In this document: piece by piece, positions 1-8,364 of the stretch | Layout: each line of letters begins with the position of its first letter | Numbering within the stretch: the first letter of the stretch is position 1 | From: Novosphingobium sp. | GTDB lineage: Bacteria; Pseudomonadota; Alphaproteobacteria; Sphingomonadales; Sphingomonadaceae | Length of the DNA: 45,935 bases | Assembly (NCBI RefSeq): GCF_025351285.1 | Contig: NZ_JANXWG010000057.1 | Coordinates: forward strand, 1 to 45,935 | Direction of reading: 5' to 3' | Notes under the pieces: model-generated | Seen by the model: the letters and a program-made list of their open reading frames with translations, nothing else | Told to the model about the DNA's origin: nothing | Databases searched by the model: none | Position numbers and translations under genes: made by a program

Positions 1-59
1 TGTCGAGCGAAGTCGCGACACGTCAGCGCCAGGCCAGCGTGTCTCGACTTCGCTCGACA
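1..59. repeat. Inverted repeat, REP-like palindrome
   Basis: Two perfect 15-bp inverted arms at 1-15 (TGTCGAGCGAAGTCG) and 45-59 (CGACTTCGCTCGACA) enclose a 29-base loop. The right arm is itself close to palindromic (TCGA either side of CTTCGC). Sequences of this type recur between genes in sphingomonad genomes as far as I remember, so I read it as a repetitive extragenic palindrome. It lies just downstream of the truncated haemoglobin gene and may end its transcript. The window edge may cut the element. Confidence 0.6.
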
Positions 60-78
60 CGAACGGTGGGTAGGTCAG

Positions 79-483
79 TCAGGCGCGCACCATCCCCAGC
101 GCCATGCGCTCCAACGCCTCACCCATCCGCTCGGCAATCTCGGCATCCGCCGGCGTCGCATCGGCAATCGCGCGGTTCATCGCCTCGACCCACTGCTCCG
201 CCGTCTCGCGATCAATGCCCAACCCGCCATGCGCGCTCATCATGCACTTGCCCGGATTCGCCTCCCACCAATCGCGCGGCCCCCCCGCCCAACCCGCCAG
301 AAACGAAGGCAAAGACTCGCGCATCGGCCCCAGATCCACCGCATGCATCGCCCGTAGTTTCGCATAGGCGGGCTCCTCGTCCATCAGATCATAAAACCGA
401 TCGGTAATCCGACGGATGACGTCATGACCGCCCATGCGCTCGAACGGGGATTGCGGCGGCGATTCAAGCGCTTGCGTGGCCAA
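79..483 (-). CDS. Group II truncated haemoglobin
   Basis: A 134-residue small globin of the 2-over-2 group II (HbO-like) family, which binds O2 or other diatomic ligands at haem in the cytoplasm. The sequence shows an N-terminal PFERMGGHDVIRRITDRFYDLM block (family start PFERIGG), a central LAGWAGGPRDWWE segment where the conserved Trp-containing G-helix loop is expected, and SAHGGLGI, whose His fits the proximal haem ligand. Length is normal for the group. The start is TTG at 483, preceded by GGAG at a spacing of six bases, with no better ATG. It stands alone, with repeats on both sides. The family call is secure; the physiological role (oxygen supply, NO or peroxide handling) cannot be read from sequence. 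Confidence 0.88.
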   Translation of the reverse strand: MATQALESPPQSPFERMGGHDVIRRITDRFYDLMDEEPAYAKLRAMHAVDLGPMRESLPSFLAGWAGGPRDWWEANPGKCMMSAHGGLGIDRETAEQWVEAMNRAIADATPADAEIAERMGEALERMALGMVRA

Positions 484-589
484 GGCGTGCTCCGGTCAGG
501 ATTGCGGGAGCTTGGGCAGTAGCAGCGCGGTGGGGGAGCGGGTTTGATCTGGCGCAAATTGCTGCGCAAGTTTGGGAAGGGGTAGAAGG

Positions 590-625
590 GCCTCCGGCGG
601 GCAAGGGCCAGCGGCCCTTGCATCC
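590..625. repeat. Dispersed palindromic element, copy 1
   Basis: GCCTCCGGCGGGCAAGGG followed by a short loop and CCCTTGC. The tight hairpin is GCAAGGGCC (601-609), loop AGC, GGCCCTTGC (613-621). The same element occurs in inverted orientation at 1250-1290 and as a longer perfect hairpin at 9099-9137. It lies in the 248-base gap between the globin and the orphan gene; I see nothing else in that gap. Confidence 0.7.
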
Positions 626-731
626 CTTTAGCCGGTTTTTCTGCGAAATGGGGCTTCGAGGTGCTCGAACAACTGCTCTTAAGGAATCCCAGTCTTGTCC
701 CGAACGGCAGAAATGGTGTGGTGAACGGACG

Positions 732-1100
732 CTAGCCTAAAGCCGCAAGCGCCCTTTGAGTCTCAACAACGGTTGGCGGTCGACTGTCATCTGCGACAAA
801 CTCAATCGCTTCCACAACCGCCTCGTCTTCAGGTTGGAAATCTTCGCTCATCATCAGGCAATCGCCGGTGTAGTTGGCCGATTGCCAAGGAACGCTTCTA
901 TCTAGCATGCAACGAAGCAGCCGTCTCATGTGCTCGCGGGTTACTGTCGTCTGCGGCCCATCCGTTACGATGATGTAACCGACTTTGGCTGGCGAGCGGA
1001 TGCCTTCGACGCAAGCATCCACCTCCTCATTTATCAGGCTGCTAAAATCCTCTGGGGTGGTTTTCCCATCAAGGAATGAGACGAGCAATGCATGGTCCAT
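732..1100 (-). CDS. Hypothetical protein, low-GC orphan
   Basis: A 122-residue acidic soluble protein that I do not recognise. It starts with MDHALLVSFLDGK, has a hydrophobic strand-like segment GYIIVTDG near residue 45 and an acidic stretch SEDFQPEDEAVVEAIEF near residue 90. No signal peptide, membrane segment or catalytic motif is visible. The base composition is unlike its neighbours: 52% G+C over 781-840 against 75% over 2281-2340 in the ligase gene. It is flanked by inverted copies of one palindromic element (590-625 and 1250-1290). Together these suggest acquired DNA. The upstream ribosome-binding site is weak (AGAG). An immunity-like or stand-alone accessory protein is possible, but nothing shows it. 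Confidence 0.6.
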   Translation of the reverse strand: MDHALLVSFLDGKTTPEDFSSLINEEVDACVEGIRSPAKVGYIIVTDGPQTTVTREHMRRLLRCMLDRSVPWQSANYTGDCLMMSEDFQPEDEAVVEAIEFVADDSRPPTVVETQRALAALG

Positions 1101-1476
1101 TTGCTCTGATTAGCGAAGCGCCAGACGTCCGCAAAGTGGTCGTGGCCGGACAGGCCGCTTGCGATTTTGATTGCCGCGAAGCGGCTATTTGGTAATTTTC
1201 TGCCAATCGGTGCAGTCTTTCGGCCAACAGACCGCCCAAGCTAGGTAACGGGATGCAAGGGTCCCTGACCCTTGCCCGCCGGAGGCCCCTTCACCCCCTG
1301 CAAAGACCCCAATTCAAACCGCAACCAATCTCGAACAAACCCCATTTTCCTACACGGAAACAAGCCGCTAGCCTCGGATCGGTTTTTTGAAACTGGAATC
1401 CACGCCCGGCTCAAGCGAACAACGCTCTCACGTATAACCTTTATCAACCAAACCCCCGCGACTCGGCGGAAATGCG
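1101..1476. other. 376-base gene-free stretch
   Basis: Between the orphan gene and the DNA ligase stop codon. It holds the second copy of the dispersed palindrome (1250-1290) and otherwise moderately AT-rich sequence. Short ORFs on both strands here lack ribosome-binding sites and family resemblance. No tRNA or clear promoter was seen. In comparable genomes the ligase-associated helicase often follows the ligase; it is absent from this stretch. Confidence 0.5.
1250..1290. repeat. Dispersed palindromic element, copy 2 (inverted)
   Basis: Starts GGGATGCAAGGG and ends CTTGCCCGCCGGAGGCCC. It is the reverse complement of the 590-625 copy except for a few bases in the loop. The hairpin is GCAAGGGT (1255-1262), loop CCCTG, ACCCTTGC (1268-1275). 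With copy 1 it brackets the orphan gene at 732-1100. Confidence 0.7.
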
Positions 1477-3099
1477 TCAGGTGATCAACGCCTTCAACGT
1501 CTCAAGGCGGTCGGCTTCGTGGGCGGGTTTGTCGGCGCGGATGCGGTTGATGCGGGGGAAGCGCATGGCGACGCCGGACTTGTGGCGTTTGCTGGTGTGG
1601 ACCGAGTCGAAGGCGACTTCGAGGACGAGTGATTTGTCGGTTTCGCGGACGGGTCCAAAGCGGGCGGTGGTGTGGCGGCGGACGTGGCTGTCGAGCCATT
1701 TGAGTTCCTCGTCGGTGAAGCCGAAGTAGGCTTTGCCGACGGGGGTGAGTTCGGCTCCAGTGTCTGGGTTGCCGTCCCAGCAGCCGAAGGTGAAGTCGGA
1801 GTAGAAGCTCGATCGTTTGCCCGAGCCGCGTTGGGCGTACATCAGGACGCAGTCGATCAGGAGCGGATCGCGTTTCCACTTGAACCACAGGCCGGCGCGG
1901 CGGCCGGCGACGTAAGTTGAGGAGCGGTGTTTGAGCATGACGCCTTCGATGGCGTCGTCCCGGGCGCGGGATCGGAGGTCTTCGAGGGCGGAGAGGTTTT
2001 CGGCTTCGATGAGTTGGCTGATGTCGAAGCGGGTAGGGTCGAGGCGGGGGAGCAGGGTTTCTAATGCGGCGCGGCGTTCGGTCCACGGGAGCGGGCGCAA
2101 GTCTTCGCCTTCGACTATGAGGGCGTCGTATAGGCGGACGAAAGCGGGGTATTGGATCAGCATGGCCTTCGAAACGGTCTTGCGGCCGAGGCGTTGCTGA
2201 AGCGCGTTGAAGCTGGCGGCGCCGCCTTGTTTGGCCTCATTACCGGCGCCGCCCTGGTGCTCGCCGCGGACGAGGAGTTCGCCGTCGAGCACGGCGGGGA
2301 ATGGCAGCGCGCCGGCGACGTCGGGAAAGGCGGCGGAGATATCCTCGCCGCCGCGCGAGTAAACCCGGGCTTCGTCGCCGACGCGGACGAGCTGGACGCG
2401 GATACCGTCCCATTTCCACTCGGCGGCGTAGTCGGCGAAGTTGGTGGTGACGGTGGCGAGCGCGGGGCCTTCGAGCGGGTGCGCGAGCATGAACGGGCGG
2501 AACAGCGGGAGCGCGCTAGAATCGGGGGCGTCAGCGCCTTCGGCGGCCCATTGGAACAGCGGGAGATAGGGGGCGGTCTGGCCGTGCCAGTGTTCCTCGA
2601 CTTCCTCGACGTCGACCTGGAAGGCTTGCGCGAAGGCGGTCTTGGCGAGGCGGGCGGAAATGCCGATGCGCATGGCGCCGGTGGCGAGCTTGAGCAGGGC
2701 GTAGCGGCCGCTGGTATCGAGCCGGTCGAGCAGGCCGGCAAGGACGCCGGGAGCGGTGGCGCGGTTGGTGGCGGTAAGGATGGTGACGGTTTCGGCCACG
2801 GTGGGCGGGGGGAGTTGGTCGGCGGGCGGTTCGGGCCAGAGCAGGCTGGCGGTTTCGGCGGTGTCGCCGACGTAATCGCGCGAAAGGGTCCACAGGACCG
2901 GGTCGACCCGCTCGGTCATCAGGTTGCGGATGGTGGAGGCCTTGACCGCGGGGAAGTCGAGACCGTCGGTCAGGGCGGCGAGGGCCCAGCCGCGATCGGG
3001 ATTGGGGGTGCGGCGCAGGTAATCGGCGATCAGCGCCAGCTTGCCATTGCGGCTGCGGGTGGTGACGAGCGCATCGAGGAGCGCGGCGAACTGCTCCAT
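1477..3099 (-). CDS. ATP-dependent DNA ligase (ligase/exonuclease module)
   Basis: A 540-residue ATP-dependent DNA ligase that seals nicks using a ligase-AMP intermediate. Residues 1-200 form the DNA-binding region (LLKLATGAMRIGISARL near 135-151). The nucleotidyltransferase motif I is EWKWDGIR, with the AMP-accepting Lys at 229. Further motifs follow: SRGGEDIS, AVLDGELL, DAIEGVMLK and the WFKWKR motif V, then an OB-fold domain. The type is that found beside an MBL-fold exonuclease (PP_1105 family), thought to act in repair rather than replication. The start ATG at 3099 shares its A with the TGA stop of the exonuclease, so the two are translationally coupled. The helicase and phosphoesterase partners usual in the four-gene module are not next to it. 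Confidence 0.93.
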   Translation of the reverse strand: MEQFAALLDALVTTRSRNGKLALIADYLRRTPNPDRGWALAALTDGLDFPAVKASTIRNLMTERVDPVLWTLSRDYVGDTAETASLLWPEPPADQLPPPTVAETVTILTATNRATAPGVLAGLLDRLDTSGRYALLKLATGAMRIGISARLAKTAFAQAFQVDVEEVEEHWHGQTAPYLPLFQWAAEGADAPDSSALPLFRPFMLAHPLEGPALATVTTNFADYAAEWKWDGIRVQLVRVGDEARVYSRGGEDISAAFPDVAGALPFPAVLDGELLVRGEHQGGAGNEAKQGGAASFNALQQRLGRKTVSKAMLIQYPAFVRLYDALIVEGEDLRPLPWTERRAALETLLPRLDPTRFDISQLIEAENLSALEDLRSRARDDAIEGVMLKHRSSTYVAGRRAGLWFKWKRDPLLIDCVLMYAQRGSGKRSSFYSDFTFGCWDGNPDTGAELTPVGKAYFGFTDEELKWLDSHVRRHTTARFGPVRETDKSLVLEVAFDSVHTSKRHKSGVAMRFPRINRIRADKPAHEADRLETLKALIT

Positions 3100-4103
3100 C
3101 AGTCGTCCTCATCCTCGAAGCCGACCAGGGCGAGCGCGCGGGCCTTGCGCTGGTGGAGTTCGCACCAGCGCAGGAGCGCTTCCTCGCGGCCGTGAGTGAT
3201 CCAGGTTTCGGTAGGGTTCACGTCAGCGATGGTGCAGGTGAGTTCGTCCCAGTCGGCGTGGTCGGAGATGATCAGCGGCAGTTCGACATTGCGCTGCACC
3301 GCGCGCTGGCGAACGCGCATCCAGCCCGAGGCCATCGCGGTGATCGGGTCGGGCAGGCGGCGACTCCAGCGGTCGCTAAGCGCGGAGGGGGGACACATGA
3401 CGATGCCGCCGATTAGCGCGCCTTTGGGTGCATCGGCCACCGGGCGCAGATCGCCCAGGTCGATGTCGAAGTCTTCGTAAAGCCCGCACGTCCGCTCCAT
3501 CGCACCGTGGAGCCAGATCGGATCGGTGTACCCAGCGCGGCGCAGTTCGGCGATTACGCGCTGCGCCTTGCCCAAGGCATAAGCACCGACCAGCACACAG
3601 CGATCGGGATTGCGCGCGCGAGTGTCGAGCAGCTTGGCGATTTCCTGCTCGATCGGCGGATGGCGGAACACTGGCAGCGCGAAAGTCGCCTCGGTGATGA
3701 GCAAGTCGCAGGGGGTGACGGCGAAGGGCGTCGCGGTCGGGTCGGGGCTGCGTTTGAAATCGCCGGTGATGACCACCCGTTCGCCCGCGTGTTCGAGCAG
3801 GATTTGCGCTGAACCGAGCACGTGGCCCGCAGGGACGAATGTGGCGCGGACATTGCCCGGAAGCGAATGAGTCTCGCCATAAGCGACCGGCACGACGCCA
3901 TGCTCGACGCCATAACGCAATGCCATGATTGCCAGTGTGGCGGGCGTGGCGATCGTCTCGCCATGGCCCCCGCGCGCGTGATCGGCATGACCATGCGTCA
4001 CCAGCGCGCGATCGACCGCGCGCGACGGATCGATCCATGCATCCGCCGGTGCGATGTAGAGCCCCATCGGTTCGGGCTTCAGCCAGGAAAACGGGGCGCT
4101 CAT
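3099..4103 (-). CDS. Ligase-associated DNA exonuclease (MBL/beta-CASP fold)
   Basis: A 334-residue metallo-beta-lactamase-fold nuclease of the DNA-ligase-associated exonuclease family, related to SNM1/Artemis and CPSF73 enzymes. The metal-binding signature THGHADHARGG lies near residue 37. Further metal-ligand positions are likely in AGHVLGSAQ, GDFKRSPDP and the C-terminal SDHADWDE and THG segments. It probably trims DNA ends for the ligase encoded immediately downstream (TGATG overlap). I chose the ATG at 4103 (MSAPFSW). A longer reading from 4127 would begin inside a perfect 14-bp hairpin and adds eight residues with no family resemblance. Confidence 0.9.
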   Translation of the reverse strand: MSAPFSWLKPEPMGLYIAPADAWIDPSRAVDRALVTHGHADHARGGHGETIATPATLAIMALRYGVEHGVVPVAYGETHSLPGNVRATFVPAGHVLGSAQILLEHAGERVVITGDFKRSPDPTATPFAVTPCDLLITEATFALPVFRHPPIEQEIAKLLDTRARNPDRCVLVGAYALGKAQRVIAELRRAGYTDPIWLHGAMERTCGLYEDFDIDLGDLRPVADAPKGALIGGIVMCPPSALSDRWSRRLPDPITAMASGWMRVRQRAVQRNVELPLIISDHADWDELTCTIADVNPTETWITHGREEALLRWCELHQRKARALALVGFEDEDD

Positions 4104-4116
4104 GTTCGAAGGCAAG

Positions 4117-4151
4117 CGCGCGGGCAACGGGATGGTTCCGTTGCCCGCGCG
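4117..4151. terminator. Perfect hairpin between clpA and the exonuclease gene
   Basis: Fourteen-base perfect arms at 4117-4130 and 4138-4151 (CCGTTGCCCGCGCG) with a seven-base loop. It lies 36 bases past the clpA stop and 13 bases before the exonuclease start, both on the minus strand. No T-run follows, so it may act as a Rho-independent-like pause, an mRNA end stabiliser or an attenuator. It would probably not be a complete terminator. Confidence 0.55.
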
Positions 4152-4187
4152 TCTGGTTTCATCGACATCACGCTATTGCGCTGAACC

Positions 4188-6578
4188 TCACTCGGTTTCG
4201 TCCGTGCTCGGCTCGGGCGTGGCGGGTTTGGCGTTCTTGCCCTTGGCTGCAGCTTTCTTCCCGCCCTTTTTCGGCGAGAGCTTGGGCGGCGCCGGGGTCA
4301 GTTCGAACGACAGCGCCTCGCTTGTCTCGCCATCCTTAAGGCTGACGTGGACTTCGCCGCCATTGACCAGCTTGCCGAACAACAGTTCCTCAGCGAGCGG
4401 TTGTTTGACCTTTTCCTGGATCAGCCGCGCCATCGGACGAGCACCATAGAGCCGGTCATACCCACGCCTGGCCAACCAGGCGCGTGCGTCCGAATCGAAC
4501 TGGATGTGGACGTTTTGTTCGGCCAGTTGCAGTTCGAGCTGGAGGATGAACTTGTCCACCACCCGGCTGACGACCTCGGTGCCGAGGTAGGCGAACGGCA
4601 CGATCGCATCGAGGCGGTTGCGGAATTCGGGCGAGAACATCTTCTTCACCGCCTCGTCGCCCGCGTCTTCCTTGCTTACGTCGCCGAAGCCGATGCCGTT
4701 GCGCGCCATGTCGCTGGCGCCGGCATTGGTCGTCATGATCAGCACGACATTGCGGAAATCGACCGTCTTGCCGTGGTGATCGGTAAGCCGCCCGTTGTCC
4801 ATCACCTGCAACAGGATGTTGAACAGATCGGGGTGCGCCTTTTCGATTTCGTCGAGCAACAGCACGCAATGCGGCTGCTGGTCGATCGCGTCGGTCAGCA
4901 AGCCGCCCTGGTCGAACCCGACATAACCCGGGGGCGCACCGATCAGCCGGCTGATCGAGTGGCGTTCCATGTATTCGGACATGTCGAAGCGCTGGAGCGG
5001 GATGCCCATGATCTGCGACAGACTGCGCGCGACTTCGGTCTTGCCGACGCCGGTGGGGCCCGAGAACAGGAACGAACCGATCGGCTTGTCGGGATCGCGC
5101 AGGCCCGCACGGCTCAGCTTCATCGCAGTCGACAGGCGGTGGATCGCATCGTCCTGGCCGAACACCAGACGCTTGAGATCGCGCTCGAGATGTTCGAGCA
5201 CCTTCTTGTCGTCGCTCGAAACCGACTTGGGCGGAATGCGCGCCATCGTCGCGATGACCTGTTCGATCTCGCGCGCTGTGATGGTCTTCTTGCGCTTGTT
5301 CGGCGGCACCAGCATCTGCATCGCCCCCACTTCGTCGATCACATCGATCGCCTTGTCGGGCAGCTTGCGGTCGTTGATGTAGCGCGCCGAAAGTTCGACC
5401 GCGGTCTTGATCGCATCGGGCGTGTACTTGACCTTGTGATGGTCCTCGAAAGCGGTGCGCAAGCCCTTGAGGATCTTGATGGTGTCCTCGATCGAAGGTT
5501 CGTTGACGTCGATTTTCTGGAAGCGCCGCAGCAGCGCGCGGTCCTTCTCGAAGTGGTTGCGGAATTCCTTGTACGTGGTCGAACCGATGCAGCGGATCGC
5601 ACCCGAAGACAACGCCGGCTTGAGCAGGTTCGACGCATCCATCGCGCCGCCGCTGGTCGCGCCGGCGCCGATTACGGTGTGGATTTCATCGATGAACAGA
5701 ACCGCATGCGGCATCTTTTCGAGCTCGTTGACGACCTGCTTGAGCCGTTCCTCGAAATCGCCGCGATAGCGCGTTCCCGCCAGCAGGCTGCCCATGTCGA
5801 GCGAGTAGATCACTGCTTCGGCGAGCACTTCGGGCACGTCGCCTTCGACGATCTTGCGCGCCAGGCCTTCGGCGATCGCGGTCTTGCCCACCCCCGGATC
5901 GCCCACGTAGAGCGGGTTGTTCTTCGAGCGGCGGCACAGGATCTGGATCGTGCGATCAACTTCGGGTCCGCGCCCGATCAGCGGATCGATCTTGCCCGTC
6001 AGCGCCTTTTCATTGAGGTTGACGCAGAACTGGTCAAGCGCCGAATCCTTCTTGTTGGCTCCGCTCTTGGCTTCCTGTTTTTCCTCGGGCTTGTCGCCTT
6101 CGCCTTCGGACTTGGAGCCGCTCTTTTCGATCTGGCGGCCGCCCTTGCCGATGCCGTGGCTGATGAAGCTGACCGCGTCGAGCCGGCTCATGTCCTGCTG
6201 CTGAAGGAAGTAGACCGCGTAGGAATCACGCTCGGAAAACAGCGCGACCAGCACGTTGGCGCCGGTGACGGTGTCCTTGCCCGATGACTGCACGTGCAGG
6301 ATGGCGCGCTGGATCACGCGTTGGAACCCGGCGGTGGGCTGCGGATCGGCCTTGTCCTGCGTTTTGAGCGACTGGTATTCCTGGTCGAGATACTGGCGCA
6401 CCACATCGCCGAGATCGCCAAGATCGACGCCGCAAGCCTGCATGACTTGTGCCGCGTCGCTATCATCGATCAGCGCGAGCAGCAGATGCTCGAGCGTTGC
6501 GTATTCGTGGCTGCGTTCGGAGGCATTGCCGAGCGCGGCGTGGAGGGTCTTCTCGAGGCTCTGGGCAAAACTGGGCAT
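4188..6578 (-). CDS. clpA: ATP-dependent Clp protease ATP-binding subunit ClpA
   Basis: A 796-residue AAA+ unfoldase that feeds substrates to the ClpP protease. Residues 1-145 are the Clp N-domain repeat pair (substrate and ClpS binding). They are followed by a charged Lys/Glu-rich linker (151-180), AAA domain 1 with Walker A GDPGVGKT (226-233) and Walker B LFIDEIH (294-300), and AAA domain 2 with Walker A GPTGVGKT (507-514) and [10 protein letters not shown]. An NGIGFGD segment near 625-632 fits the ClpP-docking loop. The C-terminal tail is Lys/Ala-rich and extended. No ClpB-type coiled-coil middle domain is present, which separates it from ClpB. clpS, often adjacent in alphaproteobacteria, is not in this window. 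The gene reads toward the exonuclease and ligase genes. Confidence 0.96.
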   Translation of the reverse strand: MPSFAQSLEKTLHAALGNASERSHEYATLEHLLLALIDDSDAAQVMQACGVDLGDLGDVVRQYLDQEYQSLKTQDKADPQPTAGFQRVIQRAILHVQSSGKDTVTGANVLVALFSERDSYAVYFLQQQDMSRLDAVSFISHGIGKGGRQIEKSGSKSEGEGDKPEEKQEAKSGANKKDSALDQFCVNLNEKALTGKIDPLIGRGPEVDRTIQILCRRSKNNPLYVGDPGVGKTAIAEGLARKIVEGDVPEVLAEAVIYSLDMGSLLAGTRYRGDFEERLKQVVNELEKMPHAVLFIDEIHTVIGAGATSGGAMDASNLLKPALSSGAIRCIGSTTYKEFRNHFEKDRALLRRFQKIDVNEPSIEDTIKILKGLRTAFEDHHKVKYTPDAIKTAVELSARYINDRKLPDKAIDVIDEVGAMQMLVPPNKRKKTITAREIEQVIATMARIPPKSVSSDDKKVLEHLERDLKRLVFGQDDAIHRLSTAMKLSRAGLRDPDKPIGSFLFSGPTGVGKTEVARSLSQIMGIPLQRFDMSEYMERHSISRLIGAPPGYVGFDQGGLLTDAIDQQPHCVLLLDEIEKAHPDLFNILLQVMDNGRLTDHHGKTVDFRNVVLIMTTNAGASDMARNGIGFGDVSKEDAGDEAVKKMFSPEFRNRLDAIVPFAYLGTEVVSRVVDKFILQLELQLAEQNVHIQFDSDARAWLARRGYDRLYGARPMARLIQEKVKQPLAEELLFGKLVNGGEVHVSLKDGETSEALSFELTPAPPKLSPKKGGKKAAAKGKNAKPATPEPSTDETE

Positions 6579-6640
6579 GCGAGGTCTTTCCGGCTTTCGC
6601 CTTCATGCTGCCTGGGAAATCCAAGGAAACACGAACATGG

Positions 6641-6655
6641 TTAACTGAACGCTAA
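6641..6655. promoter_or_regulatory. Possible CtrA-like half-site pair upstream of clpA
   Basis: TTAA, seven bases, then CTAA, in the clpA upstream gap. The alphaproteobacterial CtrA box is TTAA-N7-TTAA, so seven of eight fixed bases match with exact spacing. A chance match is possible. The rest of the 6579-6803 gap shows no clear promoter to me. Confidence 0.25.
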
Positions 6656-6803
6656 ATAGGCACTGTTCCGAACCGCATGCGTCCGCTGCGGCAGGAGAGA
6701 CGGGAAACGCGTCGCCGGATCAGGCCGGCCTTGTGGGTGGTGCGTGGTGTACACCACAGTAATTGGGGAGTGGAACGGTCGCCCGCAAGGAGGGCGGTCT
6801 GCG

Positions 6804-7022
6804 TCACTGCGCGCCTGCACCAGAGGACGGGCTGCCGAATAGCGAAGCCGCAGCCCGCATGTGCGCGGCCTTCTTGTCCCGATGCGCGGCCACACGATCG
6901 ATTTCCGCTTCGAGCATGGCAATGCGGCGCGCCAGTTCGTCCTGCGAATAGGTATCGAGCAGCTCTCCGGCAAGTTGGCTGGCTGCATCGCCTTTGGGGC
7001 GGGGACGATCGTCGGGTTCCAT
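6804..7022 (-). CDS. DUF1192 family protein
   Basis: A 72-residue small protein of the DUF1192 family, widespread in alphaproteobacteria and of unknown function. The diagnostic core is SQDELARRIAMLEAEIDRVAAHRDKKAAH at about residues 26-54, a predicted short coiled coil, followed by an AAASLFGS tail. The N-terminus is hydrophilic, with no signal or membrane segment. It is transcribed leftward, divergent from the quinone oxidoreductase gene. The length and helix position match the family well; no function can be inferred. Confidence 0.82.
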   Translation of the reverse strand: MEPDDRPRPKGDAASQLAGELLDTYSQDELARRIAMLEAEIDRVAAHRDKKAAHMRAAASLFGSPSSGAGAQ

Positions 7023-7117
7023 GATGACGGAAATGTCAGCCTACGCGGCCTTGCTGTCAACCGGTCCGTTAGCTAGTGCAGCAACCTTGTGACGCTTAAG
7101 ACACAACGGGGTTTTCA

Positions 7118-8119
7118 ATGAAGCCGTTTCCCGATGAAATGGCCGCGGTGGGGTTCGATGCCCCGGGTGGTCCCGGTGTCCTGCGAATCGAGCGAATGGC
7201 AGTGCCGCGCCCCGGCCCAGGTGAAGTGCTGGTCAAAGTCGCCTTCGCCGGCGTGAACCGCCCCGATGTCATCCAGCGCCTGGGATTTTATCCACCACCG
7301 CCGGGAGCATCGCTGATCCCAGGACTCGAGATTTCCGGCACCGTGGCGGCGCTTGGCGAAGGCGTGGTTACGCCGATACCCGGCCAGAACGTATGCGCGC
7401 TGGTATCGGGCGGAGGCTATGCCGAATATTGCATCGCCAAGGCGGCGCATTGCCTGCCGGTGCCCGAAGGACTGTCGCTGGAAATGGCGGCAGCGCTCCC
7501 GGAAACGCTGTTCACGGTATGGCACAACGTGTTCGAACGCGGTTTTGCGCGTGAGGGTGAAACGATCCTCGTTCATGGCGGCACCAGCGGCATCGGCGTG
7601 ATGGCCATCCTGCTGGGCAAGCTGTTCGGGCTGACAGTGATCGTGACTTGCGGTTCCGACGCGAAGTGCGACGCGGCGCGCAATATCGGAGCTGATCACG
7701 CGATCGACTACAAGACAGCCGATTTTGTCGCCGAAGTCATGCAGATCACCGAAGGACGCGGGGTTGATCTGGTGCTCGACATGGTCGCCGGTGATTATGT
7801 TGCGCGCAATCTCAAATGCCTGGCCGAGGATGGCCGCCACGTGACGATCGCAGTGCAAGGCGGTGTGCGCGCCGAAATCAACATGGCCGAAGTGATGCGG
7901 CGGCGCCTCATGCTGACCGGTTCGACGCTTCGCCCCCGGTCAAACGGGTTCAAGGCGCTGCTGGCGGATGAAATCGCGCGCAACGCCTGGCCGCTGGTCG
8001 CCGATGGCAATTTGCGGCCGGTGATGGACCAGATTTTTCCATTAGCCGAAGCAGCAGCGGCGCACGCCCGGATGGAAGCCGGCGACCATATCGGGAAGAT
8101 CGTTCTCAAAGTTCGCTGA
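7118..8119 (+). CDS. NAD(P)H-quinone oxidoreductase, PIG3-like (MDR superfamily)
   Basis: A 333-residue medium-chain dehydrogenase/reductase of the zinc-free quinone oxidoreductase branch (TP53I3/PIG3-like). It would reduce quinones or related enones with NAD(P)H in the cytoplasm. The N-terminal GroES-like domain carries GEVLVKVAFAGVNRPDVIQRLG. The substrate-channel segment PGLEISGTV follows. The nucleotide-binding domain has ILVHGGTSGIGVMAILLGKLFG, in place of the GxGxxG of zinc enzymes. The C-terminus ends AHARMEAGDHIGKIVLKV, typical of the family. No zinc-ligand Cys cluster is seen. The true substrate is unknown. Confidence 0.9.
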   Translation: MKPFPDEMAAVGFDAPGGPGVLRIERMAVPRPGPGEVLVKVAFAGVNRPDVIQRLGFYPPPPGASLIPGLEISGTVAALGEGVVTPIPGQNVCALVSGGGYAEYCIAKAAHCLPVPEGLSLEMAAALPETLFTVWHNVFERGFAREGETILVHGGTSGIGVMAILLGKLFGLTVIVTCGSDAKCDAARNIGADHAIDYKTADFVAEVMQITEGRGVDLVLDMVAGDYVARNLKCLAEDGRHVTIAVQGGVRAEINMAEVMRRRLMLTGSTLRPRSNGFKALLADEIARNAWPLVADGNLRPVMDQIFPLAEAAAAHARMEAGDHIGKIVLKVR

Positions 8120-8260
8120 ACCGCGGCTCGTCCGGCGAACTCGGCTAATGGGTCGGCATGGTCCGCTCCCGGCCTGGACTTGCCACCGACCAGAAAACTG
8201 CCTGAAATCGAACGTCCGTCTTGCTGTTTGAGGCATCCTGCCCTAGATGGCAGGCTCTAC

Positions 8261-8283
8261 GGCCGCTCCGCAAAGGGGCGGCC
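8261..8283 (+). promoter_or_regulatory. Hairpin in the trcR 5' region
   Basis: GGCCGCTCC, five-base loop GCAAA, GGGGCGGCC: nine pairs with one U-G wobble in RNA. It lies about 80 bases before the trcR start and 140 bases after the oxidoreductase stop. It could be the terminator of the upstream gene or part of the trcR leader. It has no T-run. Confidence 0.4.
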
Positions 8284-8364
8284 CTTGTTGTAACTGGCGT
8301 CCGAAAACGGCGCAAGCGATGGACGCACGGCCTCTCACGGCCCCCGCGCCTTTGGAGAATGTTC

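Noticed and set aside
2152..3195. Plus-strand 347-codon frame opposite the DNA ligase
   Set aside because: Gly/Glu-rich composition typical of an antisense frame to a GC-rich gene; the ligase motifs are on the minus strand.
4347..6287. Long open frame (646 codons) on the plus strand opposite clpA
   Set aside because: It is a shadow of clpA caused by high G+C in the third codon position. It has no ribosome-binding site and no family resemblance; clpA has every expected motif.
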